Of a stretch of 32,563 bases of DNA, positions 17,427 to 27,351 are shown in pieces. Position 1 is the stretch's first letter. The number at the start of each line of letters is the position of its first letter. Origin of the DNA: Paracoccaceae bacterium (GTDB taxonomy: Bacteria > Pseudomonadota > Alphaproteobacteria > Rhodobacterales > Rhodobacteraceae); the NCBI GenBank assembly GCA_007134865.1, contig SLJW01000050.1:1-32563 (forward strand), read 5' to 3'. Below the pieces are notes generated by a model. It was given only the letters and a program-made list of their open reading frames with translations. It was not told where the DNA came from and did no database searches. A program made the position numbers and the translations under genes.

Positions 17427-18616
17427 TGAACGCCTCCGAACCAGTGGTGATGAAGCGGGTTGAAGCCGATGCGCCACGCCAGTTCGGCGGGGCTCTTGAC
17501 GTCCCAGACGGCAAGATCGGCACGCAGGCCGGGCGCGATGCGCCCGCAATCGCTCAGGCTCAGCGCGCGGGCCGCATTGGCCGTCACGCCACGCAGCGCT
17601 TCCTCCGGCGTGAGACGAAACAGGGTGCAGCCCATGTTCAGCGTCAGCAGCAGCGAGGTGAGCGGCGAGGAGCCCGGATTGCAATCTGTGGCCAGCGCCA
17701 TCGGCACGCCATGGGCGCGAAAGCTGTCTATCGGGGGGGCTTGGGTTTCGCGCAGTGTGTAGAAAGCACCGGGGAGCAGCACTGCAACGGTGCCTGACTG
17801 CGCTAGCGCCCGAGCATCGTCATCAGTCGCATATTCGACATGGTCCGCCGAGAGCGCATTGAAACCTGCAGCAAGCGCAGTGCCACCTGATTGCGATAGT
17901 TGCTCGGCATGGAGCTTGACCGGCAGGCCAAGCGCCTGCGCCGCCTCGAATACACGGGCGATCTGGCCGGGTGAAAAGGCGATGCACTCGCAGAACCCGT
18001 CCACGGCATCGACCAGCCCCTCGGCATGGGCGGCGCGCAGGGTCGGGATGCAGATCTCGTCGATGTAGCGATCCGCATCCATTTCGGGCGGGCACGCATG
18101 CGCACCGAGATACGTGGTGACAATGCGCACCGGACGCAATTCGGCCAGCTTTCGCGCCGCACGCAGCATGCGCAACTCGGCCTCACGCTCCAGCCCGTAG
18201 CCGGACTTCACCTCGACAGTCGTCACGCCCTCGGCCAGCAGCGCGTCGAGGCGCGGCAGTGCGCTTGCGACAAGGGCTTCCTCGTTTGCTTCGCGGGTAG
18301 CGGACACAGTGGACAGGATTCCCCCGCCCGAACGGGCGATCTCGGCATAGCTTACGCCCTGCAGGCGCAGTTCGAATTCACGCGCGCGGTCGCCTCCATG
18401 CACAAGATGCGTATGGCAGTCGATAAACGCCGGGGTGAGCAGTCGTCCCCCCAGATCTTGCCGGGGCAGCCTTGCGAATTCCGTAGGCAGTTCGACCATT
18501 GGGCCAACATGGCGGATACGGGCACCCTCGATGACCACGGCGCCATCTGCAAGCAGGCCATAGCCATTGTCATCCATGGTCGCGAGGAGGGCATTGCCCA
18601 GCACGGTTATCGTCAT
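17420..18616 (-). CDS. hutI: Imidazolonepropionase
   Basis: '[49 protein letters not shown]', 'VEVKSGYGL', '[10 protein letters not shown]'. Start MTITVLGN at 18616. Overlaps hutH by 7 nt. Confidence 0.96.
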   Translation of the reverse strand: MTITVLGNALLATMDDNGYGLLADGAVVIEGARIRHVGPMVELPTEFARLPRQDLGGRLLTPAFIDCHTHLVHGGDRAREFELRLQGVSYAEIARSGGGILSTVSATREANEEALVASALPRLDALLAEGVTTVEVKSGYGLEREAELRMLRAARKLAELRPVRIVTTYLGAHACPPEMDADRYIDEICIPTLRAAHAEGLVDAVDGFCECIAFSPGQIARVFEAAQALGLPVKLHAEQLSQSGGTALAAGFNALSADHVEYATDDDARALAQSGTVAVLLPGAFYTLRETQAPPIDSFRAHGVPMALATDCNPGSSPLTSLLLTLNMGCTLFRLTPEEALRGVTANAARALSLSDCGRIAPGLRADLAVWDVKSPAELAWRIGFNPLHHHWFGGVQC

Positions 18617-18684
18617 GCGCTGTTCCGATCCTGTCGTAAGAGCCGATTGCACAGCAAGGTCGGCAGATTCCGGGTTGCGTGTTT

Positions 18685-18700
18685 TTATGTATGCACATAA
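18685..18700. promoter_or_regulatory. Candidate HutC operator TTATGT-ATGC-ACATAA
   Basis: Perfect 6-bp inverted repeat in the divergent hutI/hutF intergenic region. A GntR/HutC-family repressor gene lies in the same locus. Confidence 0.6.
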
Positions 18701-18736
18701 TATGAGAGTCAACCGATTTTTCCAGAGGGAGCGGCC

Positions 18737-20098
18737 ATGAAGGTTCTGTTCGCAAGACAAGCCCTGTTGCCAGAGGGCTGGACAGAGGATGTTGCGGTCG
18801 AGATCGGCGCCGATGGGCGGATCGCGGACGTCACGCCGGGCGCGACCCCGTCAGGACAGGCGCTCGACATCCTGCTGCCTGCGCCTGCGAATCTGCACAG
18901 CCACGCCTTTCAGCGCGCCATGGCGGGACTGACCGAAGCACGCGGACCGGACCCGCGAGACAGCTTCTGGACCTGGCGCACGCTCATGTTCCGCTTTCTA
19001 GACCACCTGACCCCGGAGGATGTGCAGGCCATTGCCGCATTCGTGCAGATGCAGATGCTCGAGGCCGGATATGCCTGCAATGTCGAGTTTCACTATATGC
19101 ACCACCAGCCAGGCGGGCAGCCATATCCGAACCTCGCCGAGATGGCCGAGCGGATTGTCGCCGCCACAGAAGAGAGCGGAATCGGGCTGACATTGCTACC
19201 CGTGCTCTATCAGTTTGGCGGCTGCGACGGTCGCGTGCTGGGGCCGGGACAGGTGCGCTTCGGCAATGATCCGAACCAGTTTGCGCGGCTTATGGAGGGC
19301 TCCAGCGCGGCCCTCGCCCGTCTACCCGCTGATACGCGGTTGGGTGTGGCACCCCACAGCCTGCGGGCTGTCGCGCCAGAAAGCCTGACCGACACTTTGG
19401 CTCTGACCGACGGGCCGGTTCACATGCATCTGGCCGAACAGTTGGCCGAGGTGGAAGAAGTCGAGGCCATGCTGGGCGCGCGTCCGGTACGGTGGCTGCT
19501 GGAAAATGCCTCGGTCGATAGGCGCTGGTGCCTGATCCACTGCACGCAGATGGAACCGGACGAGACTGCCGCACTGGCCGCGACCGGTGCTGTTGCCGGG
19601 CTATGCCCGATCACCGAGGCCTCGCTGGGCGATGGCATATTCGACGGCAAGCGCTGGCTGCGCGCGGGTGGCGCCTTTGGGGTTGGGTCGGACAGCAATA
19701 TCCGGATCAGCCTGACCGAAGAGCTGCGCCTGCTGGAATATACGCAGCGACTTCGCGACCGGGCGCGCGCAGTGCTGGCCACAACTGATCGCTCAACAGG
19801 GCGGGTGCTGTTCGAGGGCGCCGCCTCCGGCGGCGCTCAGGCAGCGGGGCGCGAGAGTGGCGCCATCGCGTCGGGGCTCTGGGCAGACTTGCTTGCACTC
19901 GATGGCAATGCGGTGGATTTGGCCGGGCGGAAAGGCGACCGGCTGCTCGATGCCTTCATCTTCGCTGGCGATGACCGGCTGGTGTGCGATGTCTGGTCTG
20001 CCGGGCGGCATATGGTCCGCGAGGGGCGCCACATTGCGCATGAGACCATCACCCGCAACTACCTTGGCACACTCGAAAGGCTCGGCGATGTGCTCTGA
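18737..20098 (+). CDS. hutF: Formimidoylglutamate deiminase
   Basis: '[20 protein letters not shown]', '[19 protein letters not shown]', '[13 protein letters not shown]', '[18 protein letters not shown]'. Within the hut locus. Confidence 0.95.
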   Translation: MKVLFARQALLPEGWTEDVAVEIGADGRIADVTPGATPSGQALDILLPAPANLHSHAFQRAMAGLTEARGPDPRDSFWTWRTLMFRFLDHLTPEDVQAIAAFVQMQMLEAGYACNVEFHYMHHQPGGQPYPNLAEMAERIVAATEESGIGLTLLPVLYQFGGCDGRVLGPGQVRFGNDPNQFARLMEGSSAALARLPADTRLGVAPHSLRAVAPESLTDTLALTDGPVHMHLAEQLAEVEEVEAMLGARPVRWLLENASVDRRWCLIHCTQMEPDETAALAATGAVAGLCPITEASLGDGIFDGKRWLRAGGAFGVGSDSNIRISLTEELRLLEYTQRLRDRARAVLATTDRSTGRVLFEGAASGGAQAAGRESGAIASGLWADLLALDGNAVDLAGRKGDRLLDAFIFAGDDRLVCDVWSAGRHMVREGRHIAHETITRNYLGTLERLGDVL

Positions 20099-20798
20099 GC
20101 AGCGCCCTGCGGCCCTCGGTTGGCAGGCCATCCGCGATGAGGGGCTGCGGCGCATCCGCGCGCGCGAATGGGCGCCGGGCGCGCTGATCCCGCATGAGGC
20201 CGAATTGGCCGCCGAGTTCGGCTGCGCCCGCACCACTGTCAATCGCGCCCTGCGCGCGCTTGCCGAAGCGGGTTTCCTCGAACGCAGGCGCAAGGGGGGC
20301 ACCCGGGTCGTTCTGACCCCGCTGCGCAAGGCCACGCTTCAGATCCCCATCATCCGGCAGGAGGTCGAGGAGAGCGGCGCCAGCTATGGCTATCGGCTGA
20401 TTTCACGCAATCTCGGCCCGGCGCCTGACGCGCTGCTGCAGCGCCTCGCGCTGCGACCCGGCACCGAACTGCTACATGTCCGTGCCCTGCACCTGCGCGA
20501 CGGACAGCCTCATGTATACGAAGATCGCTGGCTGAACCCAAGCGCCGTTCCCGAAATCCTCGAGGTCGATCTGGAACTGATCAGCGCGAATGAATGGCTG
20601 GTGCAGAATGTGCCTTATACTGATGGCGAATTGACGCTGTCAGCCGTGAGTGCCACGCCCGAGGTTGCGGCGCTGATGGGTTGCACACCCGGTGCGGCCC
20701 TGTTCACCATGGAGCGCCTTACATGGAAGGCCGGCGCACCTGTGACACTTGTCACACAATCCTACGCGCCCGGATACCGGGTGAGTACCTCGATCTGA
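20088..20798 (+). CDS. hutC: Histidine utilisation repressor, GntR/HutC family
   Basis: wHTH 'WAPGALIPHEAELAAEFGCARTTVNRALRALAEAGFLERRRKGGTRV' and UTRA domain. Start at 20088, overlapping the hutF end by 11 nt. Confidence 0.92.
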   Translation: MCSEQRPAALGWQAIRDEGLRRIRAREWAPGALIPHEAELAAEFGCARTTVNRALRALAEAGFLERRRKGGTRVVLTPLRKATLQIPIIRQEVEESGASYGYRLISRNLGPAPDALLQRLALRPGTELLHVRALHLRDGQPHVYEDRWLNPSAVPEILEVDLELISANEWLVQNVPYTDGELTLSAVSATPEVAALMGCTPGAALFTMERLTWKAGAPVTLVTQSYAPGYRVSTSI

Positions 20799-20814
20799 GG
20801 GTATCGCTTCGGCA

Positions 20815-22623
20815 TCACTCCACGGGCTCGTCCAGTATCGCATCAGGCTCGCGTTCCTCGATCTCGGTTTCCACTTCAGGAATTTGCAGGCCAGTGTCCT
20901 GCTCGGTCAGCCCCAGACGCAAGGCCGGTGTAACTAGGCGGACGTCACGCAGGCTCGATGCGGCCTCGATCACCAGCACCGCAGCTATCAGCCCGGCAAT
21001 CGCCGTCTGACTCAACCGCCATTGAAGCGTATAGCCCTCGATCATGCGTGGAACTGCAGCGCCAAGCCGACGGGCGGCGCGCCGCTTGGCCGCCCAGACG
21101 TTGCTTAGTCTTTCGGACAGGTTACGCGCCGGTGCGGTCAGCATGTCGATGAACTCCGCCAACCCGACCGACTGAGCATAAGCCGTGATGGCGACCGTCA
21201 ACGCGATGGCCACCCCAAGCGCTAAAGGCCAGAGTGCCCCGGTCGTGGCGTCCAGCACTGGTGCAGCCATGGTCGCGTCAAGTAGCGGCCAGACCACCGG
21301 CAGCGCCAGTGCGAGCCCCGCGAGCCCGAGGAAGGGCAGCGCCAGTGCCTCGGGCTTGGATGCCGGTGCCTTGGGCGGGTTGAGCCAGATCAGGGCAATT
21401 GCCCGCGCCATCAGCAAAGTGGTCGCGACCCCCGAGAGAGTGAGCGCCAGCGTCAGCCAGGGCAGCCACACCTCGGAGCCGAGGGTGAGCGCGGCTTTCA
21501 TTGCCTCTTTGCCAAGCCCGCCCGAGGTTATTGGCAAGCCTGCGAGCACCAGCGCGGGCACTGCAAACGCCAGCGTGAGCACAATCTGCCCGACGCGGCC
21601 GGTCTGCGCGGCCCAGGCACCAACGCCAAGAAACAACGCCCCCTTGGCAAGCCCATGATGGGCTGCGAGAAAGACCAGCACTGGCATGATCGCAACCCAG
21701 GCGCCCGGCGTCATGAGCGCGGCGCCAAGCCCGATGGCGATGATTCCCATCTGGCTGACACTGGAAAAGCCCAGCACGGGTTTCGCGCTGGTCTGCTGCA
21801 CCCCAAGCAGCAGCGCCGCAAAGACCGTCACCATACCCGCCGCCATGACCACAGTGCCGTGATCGCCATAGGCCACCACCCCCAGCGGCACAGCCGACAT
21901 GATCCCGAACAGCCCCGCCTTGATCATCGCGCCCGAGAGCACTGCAGAGGCCGGAACCGGGGCCGCGCCATGGGCGGGTGGCAGCCAGAAATGCAGGGGC
22001 ATGACGCCGAGCTTGATTCCGAAACCCACGAGCAACAGCGCCACTGCGAGCCCCGAGAGCTCCGCCGCGCGCATGTCGGCCAACAGGATCGAGCCCGCTT
22101 GCGTCGCGGCCAGCACCAGCCCAGAAAACAGGATCAATTCCCCGACAACAACAAATCCGATGTAAAGAAGCGCCGCCTTGCGCGCGGCCATGTCGCGAGT
22201 GTGGACGACCAGCCCATACGAGGCGAAGCTCATCAGAGCGAAGGCACCGTAGAAGGCCATTGCGTCCTTCGAAAGGATCAGGCCGACATTGCCACTCATC
22301 GCCAGCAGGAACATCACGGCAAACTCGGTAGCGCGCGGGTCTTCACGCATCCAGTGCCGGGCCGCGCTCGACGCTGCGATCCAGAGCACCGATGTAAAGA
22401 TCAGAAACAGCCGCGACACATCGTCGAGCCCCATGGTCAGACCGAGCACGAACCATTCACCTGTGACGAATTGCGGCTGGCTCACCAACAGCCCGAGCAA
22501 CAGCGCCGGCAGAGGTGCGAGCGGCATCATCCGCCACAGGATCGGCCGGGCCTGCGGGATGAGCAGCGCCGTAGCCATGACCAATGGCCAGCCGACAACG
22601 AAGAGATAGACCGTCAGCGTCAT
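20815..22623 (-). CDS. Proton-translocating NuoL/N/MrpD-like antiporter subunit (third paralogue, long with acidic C-terminal tail)
   Basis: 'LLVGFGIKLGVMPLHFWLPPAHGAAPVPASAVLSGAMIKAGLFGI', 'VQQTSAKPVLGFSSVSQMGII', 'HHGLAKGALFLGVG'. Start MTLTVYLF at 22623. Confidence 0.88.
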   Translation of the reverse strand: MTLTVYLFVVGWPLVMATALLIPQARPILWRMMPLAPLPALLLGLLVSQPQFVTGEWFVLGLTMGLDDVSRLFLIFTSVLWIAASSAARHWMREDPRATEFAVMFLLAMSGNVGLILSKDAMAFYGAFALMSFASYGLVVHTRDMAARKAALLYIGFVVVGELILFSGLVLAATQAGSILLADMRAAELSGLAVALLLVGFGIKLGVMPLHFWLPPAHGAAPVPASAVLSGAMIKAGLFGIMSAVPLGVVAYGDHGTVVMAAGMVTVFAALLLGVQQTSAKPVLGFSSVSQMGIIAIGLGAALMTPGAWVAIMPVLVFLAAHHGLAKGALFLGVGAWAAQTGRVGQIVLTLAFAVPALVLAGLPITSGGLGKEAMKAALTLGSEVWLPWLTLALTLSGVATTLLMARAIALIWLNPPKAPASKPEALALPFLGLAGLALALPVVWPLLDATMAAPVLDATTGALWPLALGVAIALTVAITAYAQSVGLAEFIDMLTAPARNLSERLSNVWAAKRRAARRLGAAVPRMIEGYTLQWRLSQTAIAGLIAAVLVIEAASSLRDVRLVTPALRLGLTEQDTGLQIPEVETEIEEREPDAILDEPVE

Positions 22624-22627
22624 GGCG

Positions 22628-24115
22628 TCACTCCTGATACTCGATGGCCACGACAAAGCGCGTCCACTCCAGCGGGCTGAACGGCGCGTTGGCAAAGCCC
22701 CCCACGGCCAGCACCATCAACGCTGTCGTGATCGGGGGCGCAGCCAGCATCCAGCCGATGCGCCGGCGCGCAGGCACAGCTTCGGTCTCGGTCCCGTCGC
22801 GAAACCAGGCGCGGTAGAGCATTGGCAGGAAATAGATCGCGTTCAGCAGGCTCGAGCCAAGCAGCAGCGCAACCACCCAGACGGCACCTGTATCGAGCCC
22901 GCCCTGCGCCAGATACCATTTGCTGACAAACCCCGCGAGTGGGGGCAGCCCGATCATCGCAAGGGCCGCCGCTGTGAAGGCCAGCATCGTTCCTGGCATG
23001 GCGCGACCGACGCCATTCATCTGGCTGACCTTCTTCACGCCCAACCCCTCGGCCAGATTGCCTGCGGCCATGAACATGGTGATTTTCATGAGCCCCTGAT
23101 GGATCAGATGCGCAAGCGCGCCGACCGCAGCGATCGGGCTGGCCAGCGCAACCCCAAGCGTAATGTAGCTGACCTGCGACACCGTCGAATAGGCGAGCCG
23201 TTTCTTGATGTCATCCTGCGTGATCGCCTTGAGCGAACCATAGATGATCGTGATTGCCGCAAGCGCTGCCAGCGGCGCGGTCATGCCAATGGCCTGCGCG
23301 GTCTCGATACCGAAGACCTCGTAGACAACGCGCATGATCCCGAAGGCGCCTGCCTTGACCACTGCCACTGCATGCAGCAGCGCCGAAACAGGCGCAGGGG
23401 CGACCATGGCAATCGGTAGCCAGGCATGGAAGGGAACCAGCGCGGCCTTCACACCGACCGCCCCCACCAGCACGACGAACAGCATCTGCGCGACCAGTCT
23501 TTGTTCGGCGGCCACATCGGCCAGAATGCCGCCGGGCACGAAATCCGTTGTCCCTGCGACGATCCAGAGGCCGAGCGTGCCCAAGAGCAGCACCAGCCCG
23601 CCCGCTAGCGTGTAAATCAGGTAGATCCGCCCGGCACGAAGCGCCTCGGCGCTGCCACGATGGATCACCAGCGGATAGGTGGCGAGCGTCAGGAGTTCGT
23701 AGAAAATCAGGAAGGTGAACAGGTTTCCGGCCATGGCAACGCCCACAGTCGCGGCCACGCAGAGGCTGAAAAAGCCGAAGAAACGCGCGCGGTGGGATCC
23801 GGATTCCAGATAACCGACGGAATAGACTGTCGTGATCAGCCACAGGATCGCCGAGAGCGAAACAAAGAGCAACGCCAGCGGGTCGGCCTGCAGTTTGAAG
23901 TCGAGCCCTGGCAGCACTGTGAAGTGCACGTCATAGACCACCCCTTGACTGACCTTCCAACCCAGCCAGGCCACCAGCGCGACCTTGATCGCGGCCACGC
24001 CCAGGTTGATGCCGGTGCGCAGATTGGCCGCGCGTTCGGGCAAGGCGAAGAGTATGGGCGAGGCCAGCAGCGAGGTCAGCAGGATGAAAAGCGGCAGAAG
24101 CGGCATGTCGGTCAC
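22628..24115 (-). CDS. mnhD: Proton-translocating MrpD/NuoN-like antiporter subunit (second paralogue)
   Basis: 'GVKAALVPFHAWLPIAMVAPAPVSALLHAVAVVKAGAFGI', 'QDDIKKRLAYSTVSQVSYI', 'LIHQGLMKITMFMAAGNL'. Confidence 0.88.
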   Translation of the reverse strand: MTDMPLLPLFILLTSLLASPILFALPERAANLRTGINLGVAAIKVALVAWLGWKVSQGVVYDVHFTVLPGLDFKLQADPLALLFVSLSAILWLITTVYSVGYLESGSHRARFFGFFSLCVAATVGVAMAGNLFTFLIFYELLTLATYPLVIHRGSAEALRAGRIYLIYTLAGGLVLLLGTLGLWIVAGTTDFVPGGILADVAAEQRLVAQMLFVVLVGAVGVKAALVPFHAWLPIAMVAPAPVSALLHAVAVVKAGAFGIMRVVYEVFGIETAQAIGMTAPLAALAAITIIYGSLKAITQDDIKKRLAYSTVSQVSYITLGVALASPIAAVGALAHLIHQGLMKITMFMAAGNLAEGLGVKKVSQMNGVGRAMPGTMLAFTAAALAMIGLPPLAGFVSKWYLAQGGLDTGAVWVVALLLGSSLLNAIYFLPMLYRAWFRDGTETEAVPARRRIGWMLAAPPITTALMVLAVGGFANAPFSPLEWTRFVVAIEYQE

Positions 24116-25554
24116 GGCATCACTCCCAGAGCGTAGCCCAGTTCGAGGAAACTCAGGATCGGCGCGGCCATCAGGCCAAGCGAGATCGAGGCGATGGCGA
24201 GGGTCAGTGGGGCGACATCAGCAAGCGCCCAACCCTGATGCTCGCCCACTGGTGCGCGCACCCGGTCGAAACGCAGGAAACCGGCAAAGACTCGGCTGAA
24301 ATAGGCCACGGATAGCAGCGTGCCGATCATGGTGACGACAACCCAGTGCCAGTAGCCTGCGGCCATCGCACCCTCCATCAGCGTCCATTTGCCAATGAAG
24401 CCCAACGAAGGTGGAAGCCCGATGATGCTGATCGCCGCAAGCGCGAAGGTGAACTGCGCCAGGGTCGGACGGATATTGGATTTGTCGAGATCGCGGATGA
24501 TGTCATGCCCGAGCTCGTCCTTGATGCGGCCCGCGGCCAGAAACATCGCGGCCTTGGCCACACCATGCGCGAGGATAAGCAGCGCGGCGGCTTTCCAGCT
24601 TTCGGTCAGACCCACCTGCCCGGCGCGCGCGAAGGCGATGAAAATAAGTCCGATCTGTACCACCGTCGACCACGCGACCAGCAGCTTCAACCGCTCGGCG
24701 CGCAACGCCTGCACACCACCCCAGAGCACGGCCCCCGCCCCCAGCGCCCCGATCAGTGTGACGAGGATCTCATCGGGCAGCGGCATGTAGGTCGTCAGCC
24801 GCAGGAAGATATAGAGCGCGGCCTTGACCACCAGCCCCGACAGCAATGCTGAGGCGGGCGCAGTGGCATTGGCATGGGCGGCTGGGAGCCAGAAATGCAG
24901 CGGGAAGAGCGCGGTCTTGAGCAAAAGGCCCACCAGCATCAGCGCCAGCGCTGCACTCAGCGCGCCCGAGGGTTCGGCCTCGAGCAGCCCCGCGAAATCC
25001 AGCCGCCCCAGATGCAGGTAGACAAAACCCACCCCCATCAGAAACAGAAGTGCGCCCAGAATCGAGGCATACATGTACTCAAGCCCCGCGCGCAGCGCCT
25101 CTTTCGTGCCGCTCAGCACCGTGAGGCCTACCGCCGCCAGCGCGATGACCTCGATCATCACATAGAGGTTGAAGATATCGGTGCCGAGATAGACCCCGTT
25201 CATGCCGGTGAGCAGCAACAACCAGAGCGGCCAGAAATACTGCCGCTGGCGTAGATCGCGCAGCGCATTAAGCGCGCCAAGCGAGACCAACAGCCCCACG
25301 CCAGAGGTCATCGCCAGCATCGCAAGGCTCAACCCATCCGCGCGCAGCGCGATCCCGAGCGGCGCCTCCCAGCCACCCAGTGGGGTAATAACGGCACCCG
25401 CTTTCAGCACCTCGAGCGCGAGCAGCCAAACCGCACCGCAGGTCGCCAGCACGGTGACCAATCCGATACCTGTGGCGGCGCGCGGCAGGACAAAGGCCGC
25501 CATCGCCCCAAAGAGCGGCAGGAACAGCGTCAATGTCATCGCATCAATCGTCAT
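24112..25554 (-). CDS. mnhD: Proton-translocating MrpD-like antiporter subunit (first paralogue)
   Basis: 'LLKTALFPLHFWLPAAHANATAPASALLSGLVVKAALYIFLRL', 'LKLLVAWSTVVQIGLIF', 'LAHGVAKAAMFLAAGRI'. Overlaps the next ORF by 4 nt. Confidence 0.9.
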   Translation of the reverse strand: MTIDAMTLTLFLPLFGAMAAFVLPRAATGIGLVTVLATCGAVWLLALEVLKAGAVITPLGGWEAPLGIALRADGLSLAMLAMTSGVGLLVSLGALNALRDLRQRQYFWPLWLLLLTGMNGVYLGTDIFNLYVMIEVIALAAVGLTVLSGTKEALRAGLEYMYASILGALLFLMGVGFVYLHLGRLDFAGLLEAEPSGALSAALALMLVGLLLKTALFPLHFWLPAAHANATAPASALLSGLVVKAALYIFLRLTTYMPLPDEILVTLIGALGAGAVLWGGVQALRAERLKLLVAWSTVVQIGLIFIAFARAGQVGLTESWKAAALLILAHGVAKAAMFLAAGRIKDELGHDIIRDLDKSNIRPTLAQFTFALAAISIIGLPPSLGFIGKWTLMEGAMAAGYWHWVVVTMIGTLLSVAYFSRVFAGFLRFDRVRAPVGEHQGWALADVAPLTLAIASISLGLMAAPILSFLELGYALGVMP

Positions 25555-25834
25555 CTTCAGCCTCGAGGCTTTGCAGGCGCCGGATCAGGGCGAGCGCAAC
25601 GGCAGTGGCGCTGATCATCACAACGATCCCGGTGATCACCAGCGCATGCGGCACAGGATCAGGCGCAGCCGGGGGTTCGCGCCAGGCGGCGACCACCAGC
25701 AGAAACCCCGCGCCCAGCGAACAGAGCTTGAGCGCCAGCACACGGCGCAATCGGTCCTGAGCACAAAGTGCACCCGTGAGCCCGATTGCAAAGACGGCGA
25801 TCCCCGTCAGGCCATAGATCAGATCAGGCGTCAT
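25544..25834 (-). CDS. mnhC: MrpC/MnhC (NuoK-like) subunit
   Basis: 'MTPDLIYGLTGIAVFAIGLTGALCAQDRLRRVLALKLCSLGAGFLLVVAAW' and 'DPVPHALVITGIVVMISATAVALALIRRL'. Start at 25834. Confidence 0.88.
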   Translation of the reverse strand: MTPDLIYGLTGIAVFAIGLTGALCAQDRLRRVLALKLCSLGAGFLLVVAAWREPPAAPDPVPHALVITGIVVMISATAVALALIRRLQSLEAEDDD

Positions 25835-26804
25835 GGCCTGCCTCCTTTGCGCGCAATGCGACCGGCTCGCGCCCGTGGAACAGGGCAGCCAGCGTGACTG
25901 CAATCGAGACGGTCACCAGCCCCTCGATGAGAAGAATCAGGGTCTTGGCATGCTCGGGCGGATATTCGAAGGTCACGCGCCCGCCCCCGGTCACCAGAAG
26001 CGCCACACCGGCAAAGACCCCGGTGCCCAACACGAACCCCCAGCGCGCAAGCGCGCGATGCGAGGGATGCGGCACATAGAGCCGCGACAGCAGCAACAGG
26101 ATGCCCACGGCCGCGAGGACTGCCCCGCCCTGAAAGGCGCCCCCAGGAGCCTCGGACCCCTTCCACAGCAGATAGGTGCCAACGACCACGATGGCAGGCA
26201 GGGTCAGACGCGCGAAACCTTGCCAGATGACACTCAGATCAGGCGCCGGAGCCTCGGAGAGCCCGCGCTCGATCTGCCAGACCGCGATGACGGCGGCCAG
26301 CAACACAACCACCTCCATCAATGTGTCATAGGACCGGAAATTGAGCAGCACCGCCGTAACCCCATGGTCCACGCCACTGGCGGGCATCGCATCCGCCACC
26401 AGCGCGTCGAAGCCTGGGCCACCGAGCGGCGCGTCCAGAAACGCAATGGCAAGTCCCAGCGTGATGAGGCCACAAAACGCGGCATTGGCCCAGATCACGC
26501 TCATGGGCACCGGTGTGACCGGGGTCACGCCATGTGCAGCCTGTTCCCCCAGCGTGCCTGCGACATAGCGCAGGTGATGCAATGTCTTGAGCAGCAGCGC
26601 ACCCGTGACACCCGTGCCGATAGCCGCCTCGGCCAAGGCCACATCTGGCGCCGACAGCCGCACCCAGGCCAGTGCCGACAGCAGCCCAAGCACGATAAAC
26701 AGCACGATGGCGGCAAAGAGGTCGCGCGCGGTAAGGGTCGCAATCGCCAGCGCGATGACTGCGCCGGCAAGCAGAAGGTCCAAGATCAGGAAGGGGTCGG
26801 TCAT
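25824..26804 (-). CDS. mnhB: Fused MrpA C-terminal region (DUF4040/MbhD-MbhE-like) plus MrpB/MnhB
   Basis: 'LAWVRLSAPDVALAEAAIGTGVTGALLLKTL' (DUF4040), 'LLNFRSYDTLMEVVVLLAAVIAVW' (MbhE-like), 'VVGTYLLWKGSEAPGGAFQGGAVLAAVGILLLL' (MnhB). Start MTDPFLIL at 26804. Confidence 0.88.
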   Translation of the reverse strand: MTDPFLILDLLLAGAVIALAIATLTARDLFAAIVLFIVLGLLSALAWVRLSAPDVALAEAAIGTGVTGALLLKTLHHLRYVAGTLGEQAAHGVTPVTPVPMSVIWANAAFCGLITLGLAIAFLDAPLGGPGFDALVADAMPASGVDHGVTAVLLNFRSYDTLMEVVVLLAAVIAVWQIERGLSEAPAPDLSVIWQGFARLTLPAIVVVGTYLLWKGSEAPGGAFQGGAVLAAVGILLLLSRLYVPHPSHRALARWGFVLGTGVFAGVALLVTGGGRVTFEYPPEHAKTLILLIEGLVTVSIAVTLAALFHGREPVALRAKEAGHDA

Positions 26805-27094
26805 GCCTTGCCCTCCCTGTCGGCCTGACGCGCGTAGGCCGCGATCAGATGACCGCAGGTCGCGCTTGCCAGCGCAACAAAGAACCAGATCAGGACGATC
26901 CGGAACACCTCGCCAAAGCTCTCGGCCTTGAGCGCCATCCCCAGCGCGACAAGCGCAAGCCCCAAACCGTCGGCCTTGGTCAGCGCATGCAGGCGGCAGT
27001 AGATGTCGGGGAAGCGCAGCAGGCCGACTGTGCCCGCGATAAAGAACACAGCCCCGAACACGACAAGACTGGCGGCCATCAGATCCAGCATCAC
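26801..27094 (-). CDS. mnhG: MrpG/MnhG antiporter subunit
   Basis: 'VFFIAGTVGLLRFPDIYCRLHALTKADGLGLALVALGMAL'. Confidence 0.92.
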   Translation of the reverse strand: MMLDLMAASLVVFGAVFFIAGTVGLLRFPDIYCRLHALTKADGLGLALVALGMALKAESFGEVFRIVLIWFFVALASATCGHLIAAYARQADREGKA

Positions 27095-27351
27095 GACACC
27101 TTCCGCGACGCCAACACGACAAAACCCACCACCGCCACGGCAGCCAGCAGTGCAAAGACGACGGCCACATCGAGCAGCGCGGGCATGTCCATCGCACGCG
27201 AGAGGATCAGCAGGATGGCGACAGCGGCAGAGCCGACAAGCTGAGCCGCCATCATTCGGTCAGCAGGCCGCGGACCACGATGCACGCGGATCAGGCCCGT
27301 GAGAATGCTGACCAGCAGGATCACGACGATAATACCGAAAAATGTCGTCAT
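27091..27351 (-). CDS. mnhF: MrpF/MnhF antiporter subunit
   Basis: 'LIRVHRGPRPADRMMAAQLVGSAAVAILLILSRAMDMPALLDVAVVFALLAAVAVVGF'. Confidence 0.9.
   Translation of the reverse strand: MTTFFGIIVVILLVSILTGLIRVHRGPRPADRMMAAQLVGSAAVAILLILSRAMDMPALLDVAVVFALLAAVAVVGFVVLASRKVS

Noticed and set aside
21655-22680. 341-aa plus-strand ORF and other plus-strand ORFs across the Mrp cluster
   Set aside because: His/Arg/Gln-rich shadow translations opposite membrane-protein genes.
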